DNA from: Pratylenchus scribneri
Taxonomy: Eukaryota > Nematoda > Chromadorea > Rhabditida > Pratylenchidae
Reading direction: 5' to 3'
Length of the DNA: 64,000 nt
Assembly (NCBI GenBank): GCA_030063045.1
Contig: JAQSEB010000114.1
Span: forward strand, 1,736,001-1,800,000
Both the position numbers and the translations under genes were made by a program. The notes beneath the pieces are model-generated. The model was not told where the DNA came from, did no database searches, and worked only from the letters and a program-made list of their open reading frames with translations. How positions within the stretch are numbered: position 1 is the stretch's first letter; every line of letters starts with the position of its first letter. Below, piece after piece: positions 1-13,000 of the stretch.

Positions 1-620
1 TTGTCTAAATTACAAATGTTTGTCTTTTGCCCAACATTTACAAATGTTTGTGTTTTGCCCAACATTTACAAATGTTTGTGTTTTGCCCAATTATGTTTGT
101 GTTTTGCCAAACATTTACAAATGTTTGTGTTTTGCCCTACATTTACAAATGTTTGTGTTTTGCCCGAGCAATTACAAATGTTTGTGTTTTGCCCGAGCAA
201 TTACAAATGTTTTTGTTTTGCCCAACATTTACAAATGTTTGTGTTTTGCCTAACATTTACAAATGTTTGTGTTTTGCCAAACATTTACAAATGTTTGTGT
301 TTTGCCCAACATTTACAAATGTTTGTGTTTTGCCCGAGCAATTACAAATGTTTGTGTTTTGCCCAATTATGTTTGTGTTTTGCCAAACATTTACAAATGT
401 TTGTGTTTTGCCCAACATTTACAAATGTTTGTGTTTTGCCCAACATTTACAAATGTTTGAGTTTTGCCCGAGCAATTACAAATGTTTGTGTTTTGCCCAA
501 CATTTACAAATGTTTGTGTTTTGCCCAACATTTACAAATGTTTGTGTTTACAAATGTTTTTGTTTTTCCCAATTAAAATTGTTTGTGTTTTGTCTAAATT
601 ACAAATGTTTTTCCTTTTTC
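1..620 (+). repeat. 28-bp satellite array (copy 1, window edge)
   Basis: Tandem repeat of 28 bp whose core is ACATTTACAAATGT followed by TTGTGTTTTGCCCA. Neighbouring monomer starts near 481, 509 and 537 are exactly 28 bp apart. The core is an inverted repeat (ACATTT-AC-AAATGT). Variants contain CGAGCAATTACAA or a shortened ATTATG monomer. The same repeat in the opposite orientation forms the large array at 45.4-51.7 kb. It continues past the left edge of the window. The strand shown lacks stop codons in all three frames, so long cysteine-rich reading frames appear here without being genes. Confidence 0.95.
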
Positions 621-772
621 TCAGACCCTTTCAATTAACATCTTTTCTGATTTTGAGACAAAAAATGGCTATTTCAGTCCACTCTAAAAGGCTCTGAAAA
701 AAAGAAACCCACGGGCTTCTAATAAAAAATTCAGTATTTTTAATCCAAAATTCATTAAAAATTTTCCCCAAG

Positions 773-1903
773 GTGTCGACCGTTGTCTGCTTCCACTTAA
801 CCGTGGCATCGGTGGCACAACCACCCATATCCGATGGTATTTCAACGCAGCAACACGGCGATGTGAAGCATTCGACTATACGGGCACCAAAGGGAATGAA
901 AACAATTTTATCACCAAAAGACATTGCCAAGAATTGTGCGGCCATAAAGGTAGGGAGGAATGGGAGGTCGCCAATTAATTAATATTCATTTCAGCAAAGC
1001 CACCCAAACAATATTGTCCACATGGTGAGCCAAAATGGGCGACAGATGAAGGAAATTTAATGGTTGGGAGAGGATTTGTTGAGCGAAAGCCATTAACTTG
1101 CGGTCCAGATGCACATTGCCCTGAAGGTTTTGTTTGCCATTTGAGCACCGAAGCTGGCACTGCAATTTGCTGCGAGGTAGATTTTTAAAATATAATTGCA
1201 ACAAATTTTGAAATTCCTTAAAAGATTGTAGAGGTTTAGAAATTTATCCCAGACCTATAAACCTTATACTCAATCAATAGATCTATAAAGATGCATCATT
1301 TGATTATGTTTTGGTTTGGGTTTAACCAACATTAAACCAAAATGGGTTTAAACCGTTTAATATCCTTTAATTTTTGACCAAACCAAAATGGGTTTAAACC
1401 GTTTAATACCCTTTAATTGTTGACCAAACAAAAATTGGTTTAAACCGTTTAATACCCTTTAATTGTTGACCAAACAAAAATTGGTTTAAACCGTTTAATA
1501 CCCTTTAATTGTTGACCAAACAAAAATTGGTTTAAACCGTTTAATACCCTTTAATTGTTGACCAAACCATGATAAATTATTTACAATTCAATGCCACTTG
1601 ACCAGCTCTATCCAATTTTGGATATATGGTTTGTGAATGTCGGACACAAACCATCCATCCTTAAGCCATTATAATTATTTTCGTACTATTTAATTTATTT
1701 TATAGGATCCGGCACATTTTTGTCTGCAACCCCGTGATCCAGGCCCATGCACTGAGGACAAAATCCGCTACGGCTACAATCCTCTAACCGATACTTGCGT
1801 TCCATACCGATTTGGTGGATGTGCCGGCTCACTGAATCAATTCGAAACACTGGAAAGATGCACCGAAATTTGCTGCCGGCAATATAATAGAAAAAGACAT
1901 TGA
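773..1903 (+). CDS. Kunitz-lustrin-Kunitz secreted protein, 3' part
   Basis: Three exons: 773-949, 995-1176 and 1706-1903, with phases that join cleanly. Exon 1 encodes a Kunitz/BPTI-like domain recognised by RCLLPLNRGIGG, HIRWYFNAATRRC, FDYTGTKGNENNF and CQELC. Exon 2 encodes a lustrin-type cysteine-rich segment (CPHGEPKW, then CGPDAHCPEGFVCHL, ending ICCE). Exon 3 encodes a second Kunitz domain with all six cysteines (FCLQPRDPGPC, TCVPYRFGGCAG, RCTEICC) and a basic tail before TGA. Domains of this kind occur in large secreted nematode proteins and usually inhibit serine proteases. The first domain lacks the C2 and C4 cysteines, so it may not inhibit. The signal peptide and earlier exons must lie left of the window or beyond the satellite at 1-620; exon 1 is preceded by an acceptor, not a start codon. 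Intron 2 carries a minisatellite-bearing transposon. Confidence 0.85.
1210..1690 (+). mobile_element. TIR element with 46-bp minisatellite, copy 1
   Basis: Lies in the last intron of the Kunitz gene. It contains about five copies of a 46-bp unit built round the palindrome GGTTTAAACC (unit: AAATTGGTTTAAACCG, TTTAATACCCTTTAATTG, TTGACCAAACA). Its left flank (CATCATTTGATTATGTTTTGG) and right flank (GACCAGCTCTATCCAATTTT, then CATTATAATTATTTT) match the flanks of the copies near 5.2, 11.7 and 23.3 kb. Boundaries are approximate. Confidence 0.75.
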
Positions 1904-1964
1904 TTTATTAGTATGATAATTCATTAATTATATTTACCTTCTTTTCCAATCAAATTTTCTCAAT

Positions 1965-2167
1965 TACCGTATTTTTTTTATTAAAAGCCCATGGGATATA
2001 TATTATTAGAGAACTTGGGCCTTTTTTTCTCTGAGGCCTTCTAATTGAGGACTTTTCTGACTTTTTGAAACAAAAATATTTATTTCGGCTTAATTTCACT
2101 CAAAAAGAGGCCAATTTTAACAAAAGTAGGCTAATGTTAGATGGGCTTATAATATAAAAATACGGTA
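1965..2167. mobile_element. TA-flanked MITE (TACCGTATTTT termini)
   Basis: The ends are inverted: TACCGTATTTTT at 1965 and AAAAATACGGTA ending at 2167. With TA as the target-site duplication this fits a Tc1/mariner-type non-autonomous element, though that assignment is inference. The interior is itself roughly self-complementary (AGCCCATGGG near 1986, GATGGGCTTAT near 2140). A longer relative lies at 9513-9855. Confidence 0.65.
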
Positions 2168-3634
2168 CCTAATAATTTTGTATATTTATTATTTCTTTTT
2201 TAATGCTAATTTTTGTCTATAAATAATAAAATATTCAACAATTTTATTGGAGACTTCCATGTTTAAAATCATTAAACTTGGGCATAGGTGTCAGCTGTTC
2301 TCGGATCTCGATTAAATCATTTTGTTTTGGCTTTCTTCCATTCCATACGGCTGTCATTTTTTACGTTCCTTTCCTTCATCATTTTTACACTTATTTTTTC
2401 ATTCTCCAAAGCCCAACGGTGCGATCAATTCACCATCATACTTAAATCATGCAAAATTGACAGAAATAAGCTTACCATATTTCTTTTATTATTTCCCCCT
2501 TCGACAGTAAATTTGCCCCCTCTAATAATAGCTCCCCTTTGGGGAATTCTAAAGCAAAAAACTGAAAAAATGAATTTTTTTTGTCATTGGAACGCCTCTG
2601 AAAATAGTAGCCCCGAAGTCACTAATAGAAAAAATAGGGTATACATATTCAGCAAGAATGTTTTGCCGTAAATCCTCTATTACTAGCCCCCTACTCTAAT
2701 TTAGCCCCCCCCCCCCTCCACAATAGAAGACCCCTTTCAGAGAGTCTCTGAAATTCATAATCCAGGCTTTTTATAGAGGGAAATACGGTTCAATTTTTCA
2801 TTATTTCAAAAAATTTTAATTCATTTCATTTAATCCTACCTAAAAATCTAACTTATTAGGCAAATGAATATTATTTATTAATTTTACATGTGCATAAAAG
2901 AAAAAGCCGAGAGCCAGAGAGTCTCGTGCCCTATTCTTATTCCTCGTTGCGATGTTATTGATGGCCACAGACTCTGGCGGCTGTCACAGCTGCCCTTTTT
3001 TCTTTCTCCTCCCTCATATAATAAATGGCTAGATATCCCATCCATTTTTGGTGGTAGAAGTAAGCTCCAACCCTGCCAGAGCGCAGTATATCCTCCTATT
3101 TTTCTATTCTACTCCATAAAATACATTTGGGAATGAACAGCGAATAATAAACAACAGAACCAAAAACCAATTTCTCGATTTCTCCATTAATCCCATTAAT
3201 CCGTTTTCCCATGCGAACATATAAAATCGCACCCAAAGGTTAATTTTATTTGCTACTTGATCTATTCTACAGCGTATTCGGTAGCCGACTTTCCACAGCC
3301 ACAATCGATGAACACAAAGGCAATCAAAAAGAAAATTATTTCGCATTAAGCATTTGCGCATTTCTTTAAAGTGGTCGCAATTTTCTCACATCACATCCAT
3401 GCCCCTTTCTTATAATTGATTTATTTAGCAATCATTCTAGATTTACTAGAAGCTTTTTGAATGGGATAATATTTAATTTACCAAAAAAATGACTGAATTT
3501 ACCCGAAATTTTTTTTGTAGAAAAAACTTGGCCGTAACTACGTGTTAAGACTAAGATTTAGGGTCAGATAAGGGTTTAGACTTTAGAGCTAGGAGACTAG
3601 GCAGATTAGGAATCTTAGTTAAAGAAGCCTCTCA

Positions 3635-3990
3635 ATGCCAATAATGCCTAAGTAAATAAAGGCCTTTCCTATTTGCCCTACTGTATCCCCACTTTTTGCC
3701 TAATCGCCCTGTCAACCTGTCAATCAAATATTGCCTCAATCCGCATTTTTTACCCAGCCCTTTTTCCCTCCTACACATCACATTTTCCGGACAAATTAAT
3801 AAAAGAATAATTTAAAGTTGAGTTCCCTTTATCTATCCCTATCCCGTTCATTGGGCCATTGGCAGGCCTCCAGCTAGAGCCTTGACCCAGCCCTCGCCCT
3901 AAACACTAAACAAATTTAGCCCAAAATTAGGACTAATAAAGCCTGATTTGGCCAAATTATATTGGCCTCAAAAATATTATTTTTCGACAC
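3635..3990 (+). repeat. Dispersed pyrimidine-rich repeat, copy 1
   Basis: Shares CTTTTTGCCTAATC, AATATTGCC(T/A)CAATCC, TTTAAAGT(T/C)GAGTTCCC and other blocks with 4395-4720 (same strand), and with 10850-11110 and 16420-16885 (opposite strand). All other copies are in golgin introns. No terminal repeats were recognised. Boundaries are approximate. Confidence 0.6.
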
Positions 3991-4070
3991 AAAAGATTTA
4001 TATTTATTTTTTGGGTAAATTTAATCCATTTTTAAGATAATTTTTAAGGTTTTCCACTATAATTAGAAAT

Positions 4071-7000
4071 ATGTTGGATCCGAATTATTCAAATTCCAAC
4101 AAAAATATCTTCAAGGCGCATTCCGCCGATTCTTCGCCGATTGCGAAGGAAAAAAACGCACATCAACTTCAGGCACTCATCAGTCCATTGTGTCCAGCAC
4201 CAAAACAACGGCATAGCACTGGCAATTTGAATACTATCGGTGAAAGTAGAGGAGGCAGACGAAATTCACGGCCAACCAAAGGAATTTTGAAGAGGCCTCA
4301 TACATTCAATGTTTGTAAATTATTAAATAGAATTTGTTTAAAAAATTTGGTCTAAAAATATTCCAAATCTTTCGATTGAATCGAAAAAAATAGAAACTTT
4401 GTCAATGCCATCAATATCCAAGGGCTTTGCCTATTTGCTCTACAGTACCTCAAATTTTTGCCTAATCAGAGCCCGTCCCTTCACACTATCAATGAAATAT
4501 TGCCACAATCCACATTTAAAAACCAATCCCCCTTTTTCATCTTATCGTATTTTTCCCTCACTTTATTATTCCCATTTTCCTGCACACAATTGATAAATAA
4601 TTAATTTATTTAAAGTCGAGTTCCCCTTTAATTCCTATTCCCTTCTTTGGGCTATTGGGAGAGCTTACTTACTTAGGCCTCCATCGAAGATCCGGGGTAC
4701 AACTTTAGCCCTAGATTATGACTAATAGTTCACAAAAAAATATTATTTTTTGCCATTAAAAATTTGGGCAAATTCAATCATTTTTAAGTAAATTTAATTA
4801 TTATTATTATTCCATATTTAAATTGTAAAAATTATAAAAATTCAACTTTAAAAAAATTGGATTATTTCTCTTTTTCCGAATAAATTATTTCAATTTTCAG
4901 CAACAAGATCGGCAAAAACCTTCATTGTCTCCAAATGCTGGCATTCGACGACATGAACATTTTACATTTCAACCATCGTCGCATAATTTGAGTCCAACAT
5001 TGCAATCAAACAAAAAAGAAATGGGAATGCTAGTGATGGACACGGGAAAACAACCACCATTTGAAGATGCACAGAAATTGCCTCAACAGCAACACGTTGA
5101 ATTTTCGGAAATGGACGCTGGTAAATTTTTGTAATTCTCAATATGGATAGTATTTTATTCCATTTGGCAAAATGGTTTAAGGGTTTGTCCTAAATTCCCA
5201 AACCATATACCCAAAATTGAGAGCTGGTCAAGGTCAAGACGCATTGAATGGTTTAAACCAATTTTGGTTTGGTCAACAATTAAAGGGTATTAAACGGTTT
5301 AAACCAATTTTGGTTTGGTCAACAATTAAAGGGTATTAAACGGTTTAAACCAATTTTGGTTTGGTCAACAATTAAAGGGTATTAAACGGTTTAAACCAAT
5401 TTTGGTTTGGTCAACAATTAAAGGGTATTAAACGGTTTAAACCAATTTTGGTTTGGTCAACAATTAAAGGGTATTAAACGGTTTAAACCTATTTTTGGTT
5501 TGGTCAACAATTAAAGGGTATTAAACGGTTTAAACCAATTTTGGTTTGTCAACAATTAGGGTATTAAACGGTTTAAACCTATTTTTGGTTTGGTCAACAA
5601 TTAAAGGGTATTAAACGGTTTAAATCAATTTTTGTTTATTGGTTCAAAACTAAGTCAGACTTAGCTAAACCCAAACCAAAGCGCCTAGGACAAACAACCC
5701 ATTAACATTTTTCTGGCCATTTTAATATCTCCATTTTGTAAATTTTAGTAGCCGTTTTTGGCGACACGACCACTGATACAGAAAACGGATTAGATTCTCC
5801 ATCGGCGGCAAAATTCAATGGAATTGGCAACAAAATTTCCCATGGTCCTAAACAAAATTTGCCGCAGCAAACAAAGGCAACAATTTTGCCTGCAGTACAA
5901 CGGAAAAATGGAATAGGGCCTCCAGCAGCCATAGTTTCGCCTTATATTCGGTTGGAATTTTTTTAGAAATTTTTAATTTTTTTCATCTGAACTGTTTGGA
6001 TTTTAAAATTTTTCCTCTTTGAATTTTTGTAGATTTTTAAAATCCATCTGAAATTTGTAATGTTTTTTAAAATTTTTCCTACTGGAATTTCTAGGTTTTT
6101 TAAAAATTTTTCACCCTGAAATTTTTCGAATTTAAAAATTCAACCTAGTATAAATTTTTAAAATTTTTTCAGCCTAGAATTTTTAAAGTTTTTCCCTTTG
6201 GAATTTTTGAAAATTTTGCATCTAGAATTTTAATAATTTTTAAAATTTTTCTAGCTTTCTATTTTTTAAAATTTCGAAAATTAGAAATATTAATTTTTAG
6301 TCAACAAAATGTGCCACCAACTCAAACTTCCCAAAATAATACACCTTTGACGACATTGCCAGAAATTCCACAGCAAACTCCAATAAATGGTACCAACGCC
6401 GATCATCATCATCAAAGGCATGAATGGAGTCCAGATCCGGATGGAAGTGAGAACGGCGAAAATAGCATCCGAAGTGGTGGTGGCCAATCGCATATTGTTG
6501 GCAAATGGTGGTTTGGGCCGAGCACTAAATTCGTTGTTCACTGTGATCGAAGGGGTTGTTCGCATGGACGACGGTCACAAACACCGGATGAACATCCAAC
6601 GACAGTGGCACATTCACATCAATCCACCGAGAATGAACCGTATTTGACACCAACTCAACGGCATCAAAAGGAGGTGGCCGCGTTGAAGAAGGAATTGAGG
6701 TGGGCAGTAAATATAAATACTTATTTTAATAGGTATTAATTTTCGAGGTATTTTACTGGCGCATTTCATATTATTTTTATTCTATTTATTGTATTTCTTC
6801 TAGAGAGGTATTGTAGAATACTACACTGTTTTGGTCGAAAATTTTCAAAAAAATTTTTTTTTGAAAGTTTTAATCTTTTTAAGTCCGAACAACCTAATCT
6901 TGCTCTTAATTTAATCGGAATTTAGACTGATAAAATATAAACAATAAACAATACACCATTAATTACCATTTTTTTTGCTATAGACGATCCGAAATGACTT

Positions 7001-10000
7001 GCCGCGAAAAAGAACGCCATTTGGGTCAATTGCGCGATCGGCTTTCCGAAATTGAGACAATGCTCACTTCCAGCAGTGACAATCAAATGGCCCAATTGGC
7101 ACAAATGAGGCAGAAAATGATTGAACAAGAGGAGGAATTTGTCAAGGAAAGGGAGGCACTAATTGCACGGCATGAACATAAAATGAGACAAATTGTACAG
7201 GAAACGGTGGATTTACGCGCAGAATTGGCCCGAAAAGGAAAGTGAGTTGGGTCGGACTGGACATTGTTTTTGTTCTGATTTTCATCCAGAAAATGTTTTG
7301 TTTTTGTTCTGATTTCTTTCCGGAAAATATTTTATTTTTGTTCTGATTTCTATCCGGAAAATATTTTATTTTTGTTCTGATTTCTATCCGGAAAATATTT
7401 TATTTTTGTTCTGATTTCTATCCGGAAAATATTTTATTTTTGTTCTGATTTCTATCCGGAAAATGTTTTTGTTTTTGTTCTGATTTTCTTTCCAGAAAAA
7501 AGAGTGCAAATTAATTCTTTCCGGAAATAGTGCAAATTAATTCTTTCCGGAAAAAGTGCAAATTAATTCTTTCCGGAAAGAAAATGCAAATTAATTCTTT
7601 CCGGAAAAAGTGCAAATTAATTCTTTCCGGAAAGAAAAAGTGCAAATTAATTCTTTCCGGAAAAAGTGCAAATTAATTCTTTCCGGAAAAAGTGCAAATT
7701 AATTCTTTCCGGAAAGAAAAAGTGCAAATTAATTCTTTCCGGAAAGAAAATGCAAATTAATTCTTTCCGGAAAAAGTGCAAATTAATTCTTTCCGGAAAA
7801 AGTGCAAATTAATTCTTTCCGGAAAAAGTGCAAATTAATTCTTTCCGGAAAAAGTGCAAATTAATTCTTTCCGGAAAGAAAAAGTGCAAATTAATTCTTT
7901 CCGGAAAGAAAAAGTGCAAATTAATTCTTTCCGGAAAAAGTGCAAATTAATTCTTTCCGGAAAGAAAAAGTGCAAATTAATTCTTTCCGGAAAAAGTGCA
8001 AATTAATTCTTTCCGGAAAGAAAAAGTGCAAATTATTTCTTTCCGGAAAAAGTGCAAATTAATTCTTTCCGGAAAAAGTACAAATTAATTCTTTCCGGAA
8101 AGAAAAAGTGCAAATTAATTCTTTCCGGAAAGAAAAAGTGCAAATTAATTCTTTCCGGAAAAAGTGCAAATTAATTCTTTCCGGAAAAAGTGAAAATTAA
8201 TTCTTTCCGGAAAAAATGCAAATTAATTCTTTCCGGAAAAAGTGCAAATTAATTCTTTCCGGAAGAAGTGCAAATTAATTCTTTCCGGAAAAAGTGCAAA
8301 TTAATTCTTTCCGGAAAAAGTGCAAATTATTTCTTTCCGGAAAAAGTGCAAATTAATTCTTTCCGGAAAAAGTGCAAATTAATTCTTTCCGGAAAGAAAA
8401 AGTGCAAATTAATTCTTTCCGGAAAGAAAAAGTGCAAATTAATTCTTTCCGGAAAGAAAAAGTGCAAATTAATTCTTTCCGGAAAAAGTGCAAATTAATT
8501 CTTTCCGGAAAGAAAAAGTGCAAATTAATTCTTTCCGGAAAAAGTGCAAATTAATTCTTTCCGGAAAGAAAAAGTGCAAATTAATTCTTTCCGGAAAAAG
8601 TGCAAATTAATTCTTTCCGGAAAGAAAATGCAAATTAATTCTTTCCGGAAATGTTTTGTTGTTGTTCTGATTTCATTCCAGAAAAAGTTTTGTTTTTGTT
8701 CTGATTTCCGGAAAATGTTTAATAATAAATAATAAAAATTTAAGAGCATTGGCAGAACGCAGCCGGATCCAATATCGGGACCAAAGTGTTCAGGTGGAAC
8801 CAGAAAAGACGGAAGAAGAAATAGTAGTGACAAAACCAATGGATGAGGCATTGCCAATTATTGAGAAAAATGCTGAAAAAGAAGTGATGGTTGAAGATGG
8901 TAAAAATGCACTTTTGCCCATTGGTGCCACTTCTCAATCGGCACCAGTTTCACCCAGCAAAGCAGCACCAATTTTGCAAATTGGCACTGAGGTTTTGGCC
9001 ACATTGGAGGTAAGTGTATTAAAAAATAGTTTCCAAATTTATATTAAAATTTATTCCACGAATTTAAATAAATTCATTTATAGGCCTATCGCTCCGAAAC
9101 AATTGTTTGGCGAACGCGTTGTGCCAATTTGGAGTTGATTATGCAGGATTTACTGTTGCGAGAAGGAGCCAGGGCAGGGGATGCACCCTTGGGCAGTACA
9201 TTGTTCATCAATTTGGAGAGCGGCAATTTGGAGGGAGGCGAAATTGGGGAAAATGAATTTGACGAGAAAACAGCAACAGAAAAACCAGCAAACGCCGAAC
9301 GCGAACAATCTTTGCAACCAGCATCACGAAAACCGATTGAATGCCAAATTGCCAGTTGTCAGGAGAAGAAACGGAAATTGAAAGAGGACAATGACAAATT
9401 GACGGAACAGGTGAAAATATTATTCATTTATTAAATTAATTAGGCGATAAGATTTAGATTGTAAATTTATCTTGGTTTATAATTGTAAATTCCGCCTTGT
9501 TTGTAAATGAAATACCATAAATTCTCTATTAAAAGCCCCGGGGCTTATAAATTTCAGAGACCTTCGTTCCAAGGTGGGCTTCTAATAGAAAGAGGGTTAA
9601 TAAATTTCAGAGAGGGAAAATGGATGAAAATAAAATTTTATTCGATAAAATTTCCAACAAATCAGAACATGTTTTTTCAATCTAAAACATTTTTAGAACA
9701 TATTTTTAAAAATAAAAACATGTTTATAGAATTAAAAGCAAGGAAAGAAACAAATTTTTTGAGATTAGGCTTCTAATAGAGAGGGGGCTTATAAATTTTA
9801 GAGACCTATAGAGGGAACTCAAATAGAAAGGAGGCCCCCAAAAGAAAATGCGGTAATCCATTGTGTAAATGAATTGGAATTTAAAACTGCGATAAATAAA
9901 CCATTTTAACCTAGATAAATGCAATGGAAAATGAGCTGGACACATTGCGGCAAAGAAATGCTGAAATTGAAAAAGAAATGCAAAGAATGAAATCGGATTT

Positions 10001-13000
10001 TACATATTTATCCAAAAAACACACAGAGTTGGCTGAACTGGCCGAAACCCGACTGAACGAGACGAAAGCATTGAAATTGACATTGCAAAGTGTCCAATTG
10101 GAACGGGACAAATTCCAACAAGCAGTAAGCCGAAATTTTATTTTTGGGTTTCAAGAAACTAATTTATCAAAAAATTTTGAAATTGAAAATTTTAGAAATT
10201 TAATAAAATTAAAATATATTAAATTGAAAATTAATTTCTCTTTCCGCATTTTGCAGGTTGCCTATTTGGAACGTCGATGTGAGGCATTAGAGTTGATTGG
10301 ACTGGACCAGGGCATCGTTTTGGATGAGGAGCCACTTTTGTGCATGGAAATTGATGGTCCACTGAGCCGAGAATTCAAAGTTCGCGGTTCAAAAGCAACG
10401 CAAACATCGTTGACCGTAGATGCCTTGGGGCTAAGCGAACGCACAATGGACGAATTGCAAATACGCCTTAGGGTATGTTTCATTTTTATTCAATTTTAAT
10501 AGCACAATTTCCAATAAAAATTATCTAAAAAAGTAACCCAAAAATTAATTATTCCAATTTTTAATAATTTTTGAAGGTTATGCAAACAACATTTGCTGAG
10601 GACAAAGCACAAATGGGTTTGGAGTTGGCCGAAATTGAGCGCATTTTGGAGCTGAAAACACAACTGGTGAACACACTGACCGATCAGCTGGATGAAGCAG
10701 CCAGGAGGAGCCGCACTGAAGATGAACAGCATCAGCGGGAACGGGATGTGTTCATGGCAAGGTTTGAAAAGGGAACGATAATGGATTGGCATTTGTACAC
10801 TTAAATTTCCTATTAATTACTATTAATCTACTAATCTAGGGCTAAACATGTTTGGGGCGAGAGCGGAACCTCTAACCACGTGCCTTCACCGTAGGCCTAA
10901 AGTCCCCAGTAGCTCAATAAACGGATAAATGTGCGGGAAAATGGAAATAATAAAGTGAGGGGCAAAAAATACGATAGGAGGGGAAAAGGGCTGGTTCAAA
11001 AAGACAGTACTTGGGGCAATATTTGATTGATAGGATGACAAGGCGAATAGGCAAAAAGTTGGGGTATAGTAGGGCAAATAGGAAAGGCCCTTTTAGTCAT
11101 TGATGGCATTGACAATTATAATTTATCAATTTTTTATAGAAATTTTGTGTCTTTTTGGAATTTGGTTTATTTTAAATTAAAGATATTAAAAAATGTTCAT
11201 AATTTAAATTAAATTAAATTTTTTAAATGGTTAAAATTTTTTTATAGAAATTGAATACTTTTGAATTATTCCCAGTTAGAAATATAAAAATATTTCCTAA
11301 AAATATTTATTTTTTTTATTTTTTAGAATCGAAGAATTGGGACGAGTAGCCGAACGAGTGCCAATTTTGGAATCCGAAATTGAGAAGGCATTGGTGGACA
11401 AAAGTCGCTGTGAACTGCGTTTACGCGATGTGGAAGACCAATTGGACGATGCAATGGACCAGGCATTGGATTCGGCAATGGATCGGAATCGAATTCGCGA
11501 GGAATATTGGGCCGAACGACTGGACACTGTGGACAGGGAACGACGAGATTTAAAGGCCAAATTGGAACATGAAAAACGATTGGGGGCAGATGAAAGGATG
11601 AAATGGAGTTTGGAGAAGGCAGAACTGGACAGACGGTTGACTTCGGCAATTGAGCATATTTCACTGTTGAATGCACGGGTATGGGATTCCGAAAAGCATT
11701 TCAGATATCCTAGATTCTATACCTTAAAACCAATCGATAAATCTCGTCAAGACAACACATCATTTGATTATATTTTTGTTTTGGGTTTAACCAAATTCTA
11801 ACTTAGTTTTAAACCATTAAACCAAAATTGGGTTAAACCGTTTAATACCCTTTAATTGTTGACCAAATCAAAATTGGGTTTAAACCGTTTAATACCCTTT
11901 AATTGTTGACCAAACCAAAATTGGGTTTAAACCGTTTAATACCCTTTAATTGTTGACCAAACCAAAATTGGATTTAAACCGTTTAATACCCTTTAATTGT
12001 TGACCAAACAAAAATTGGATTTAAACCGTTTAATACCCTTTAATTGTTGACCAAACCAAAATTGGTTTAAACCGTTTAATACCCTTTAATTGTTGACCAA
12101 ACCAAAATTGGATTTAAACCGTTTAATACCCTTTAATTGTTGACCAAACCAAAATTGGTTTAAACCGTTTAATACCCTTTAATTGTTGACCAAACCAAAA
12201 TTGGATTTAAACCGTTTAATACCCTTTAATTGTTGACCAAACCAAAATTGGTTTAAACCGTTTAATACCCTTTAATTGTTGACCAAACCAAAATTGGTTT
12301 AAACAGTTTAATACCCTTTAATTGTTGACCAAACCAAAATTGGTTTAAACCGTTTAATACCCTTTAATTGTTGACCAAACCAAAATTGGATTTAAACCGT
12401 TTAATACCCTTTAATTGTTGACCAAACAAAAATTGGATTTAAACCGTTTAATACCCTTTAATTGTTGACCAAACCAAAATTGGTTTAAACCGTTTAATAC
12501 CCTTTAATTGTTGACCAAACCAAAATTGGATTTAAACCGTTTAATACCCTTTAATTGTTGATCAAATCAAAATTGGTTTAAACCGTTTAATACCCTTTAA
12601 TTGTTGACCAAACCAAAATTGGATTTAAACCGTTAAATACCCTTTAATTGTTGACCAAACCAAAATTGGTTTAAACCGTTTAATACCCTTTAATTGTTGA
12701 CCAAACCAAAATTGGATTTAAACCGTTTAATACCCTTTAATTGTTGACCAAACCAAAATTGGTTTAAACCGTTTAATACCCTTTAATTGTTGACCAAAAC
12801 CAAAATGGGTTTAAACTGTTTAATACCCTTTAATTGTTGACCAAACCAAAATTGGTTTAAACCGTTTAATACCCTTTAATTGTTGACCAAACCAAAATTG
12901 GATTTAAACCGTTTAATACCCTTTAATTGTTGACCAAACCAAAATTGGTTTAAACCGTTTAATACCCTTTAATTGTTGACCAAACCAAAATTGGATTTAA

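Larger units (their letters stand above)
1904..4070. other. Intergenic region with small repeats
   Basis: No convincing gene between the Kunitz stop and the golgin start. The sequence holds a short TA-flanked MITE (1965-2167), a related sequence ending near 2790, a C-run at 2706-2718, and one copy of a dispersed pyrimidine-rich repeat (about 3635-3990). Short open frames near 2288-2671, 2888-3136 and 3104-3361 show no recognisable domain, and some cross repeat sequence. The golgin promoter presumably lies in the last few hundred bases, but I see no TATA box there. Confidence 0.6.

Noticed and set aside
2288..2671. 127-codon frame on the plus strand with a hydrophobic start
   Set aside because: Overlaps repeat fragments; no domain, no flanking splice or promoter evidence, and an AT-rich low-complexity end.
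8268..8857. Frames encoding KLILSGK-type repetitive peptides on both strands
   Set aside because: Pure translation of the TTTCCGG satellite inside a golgin intron.
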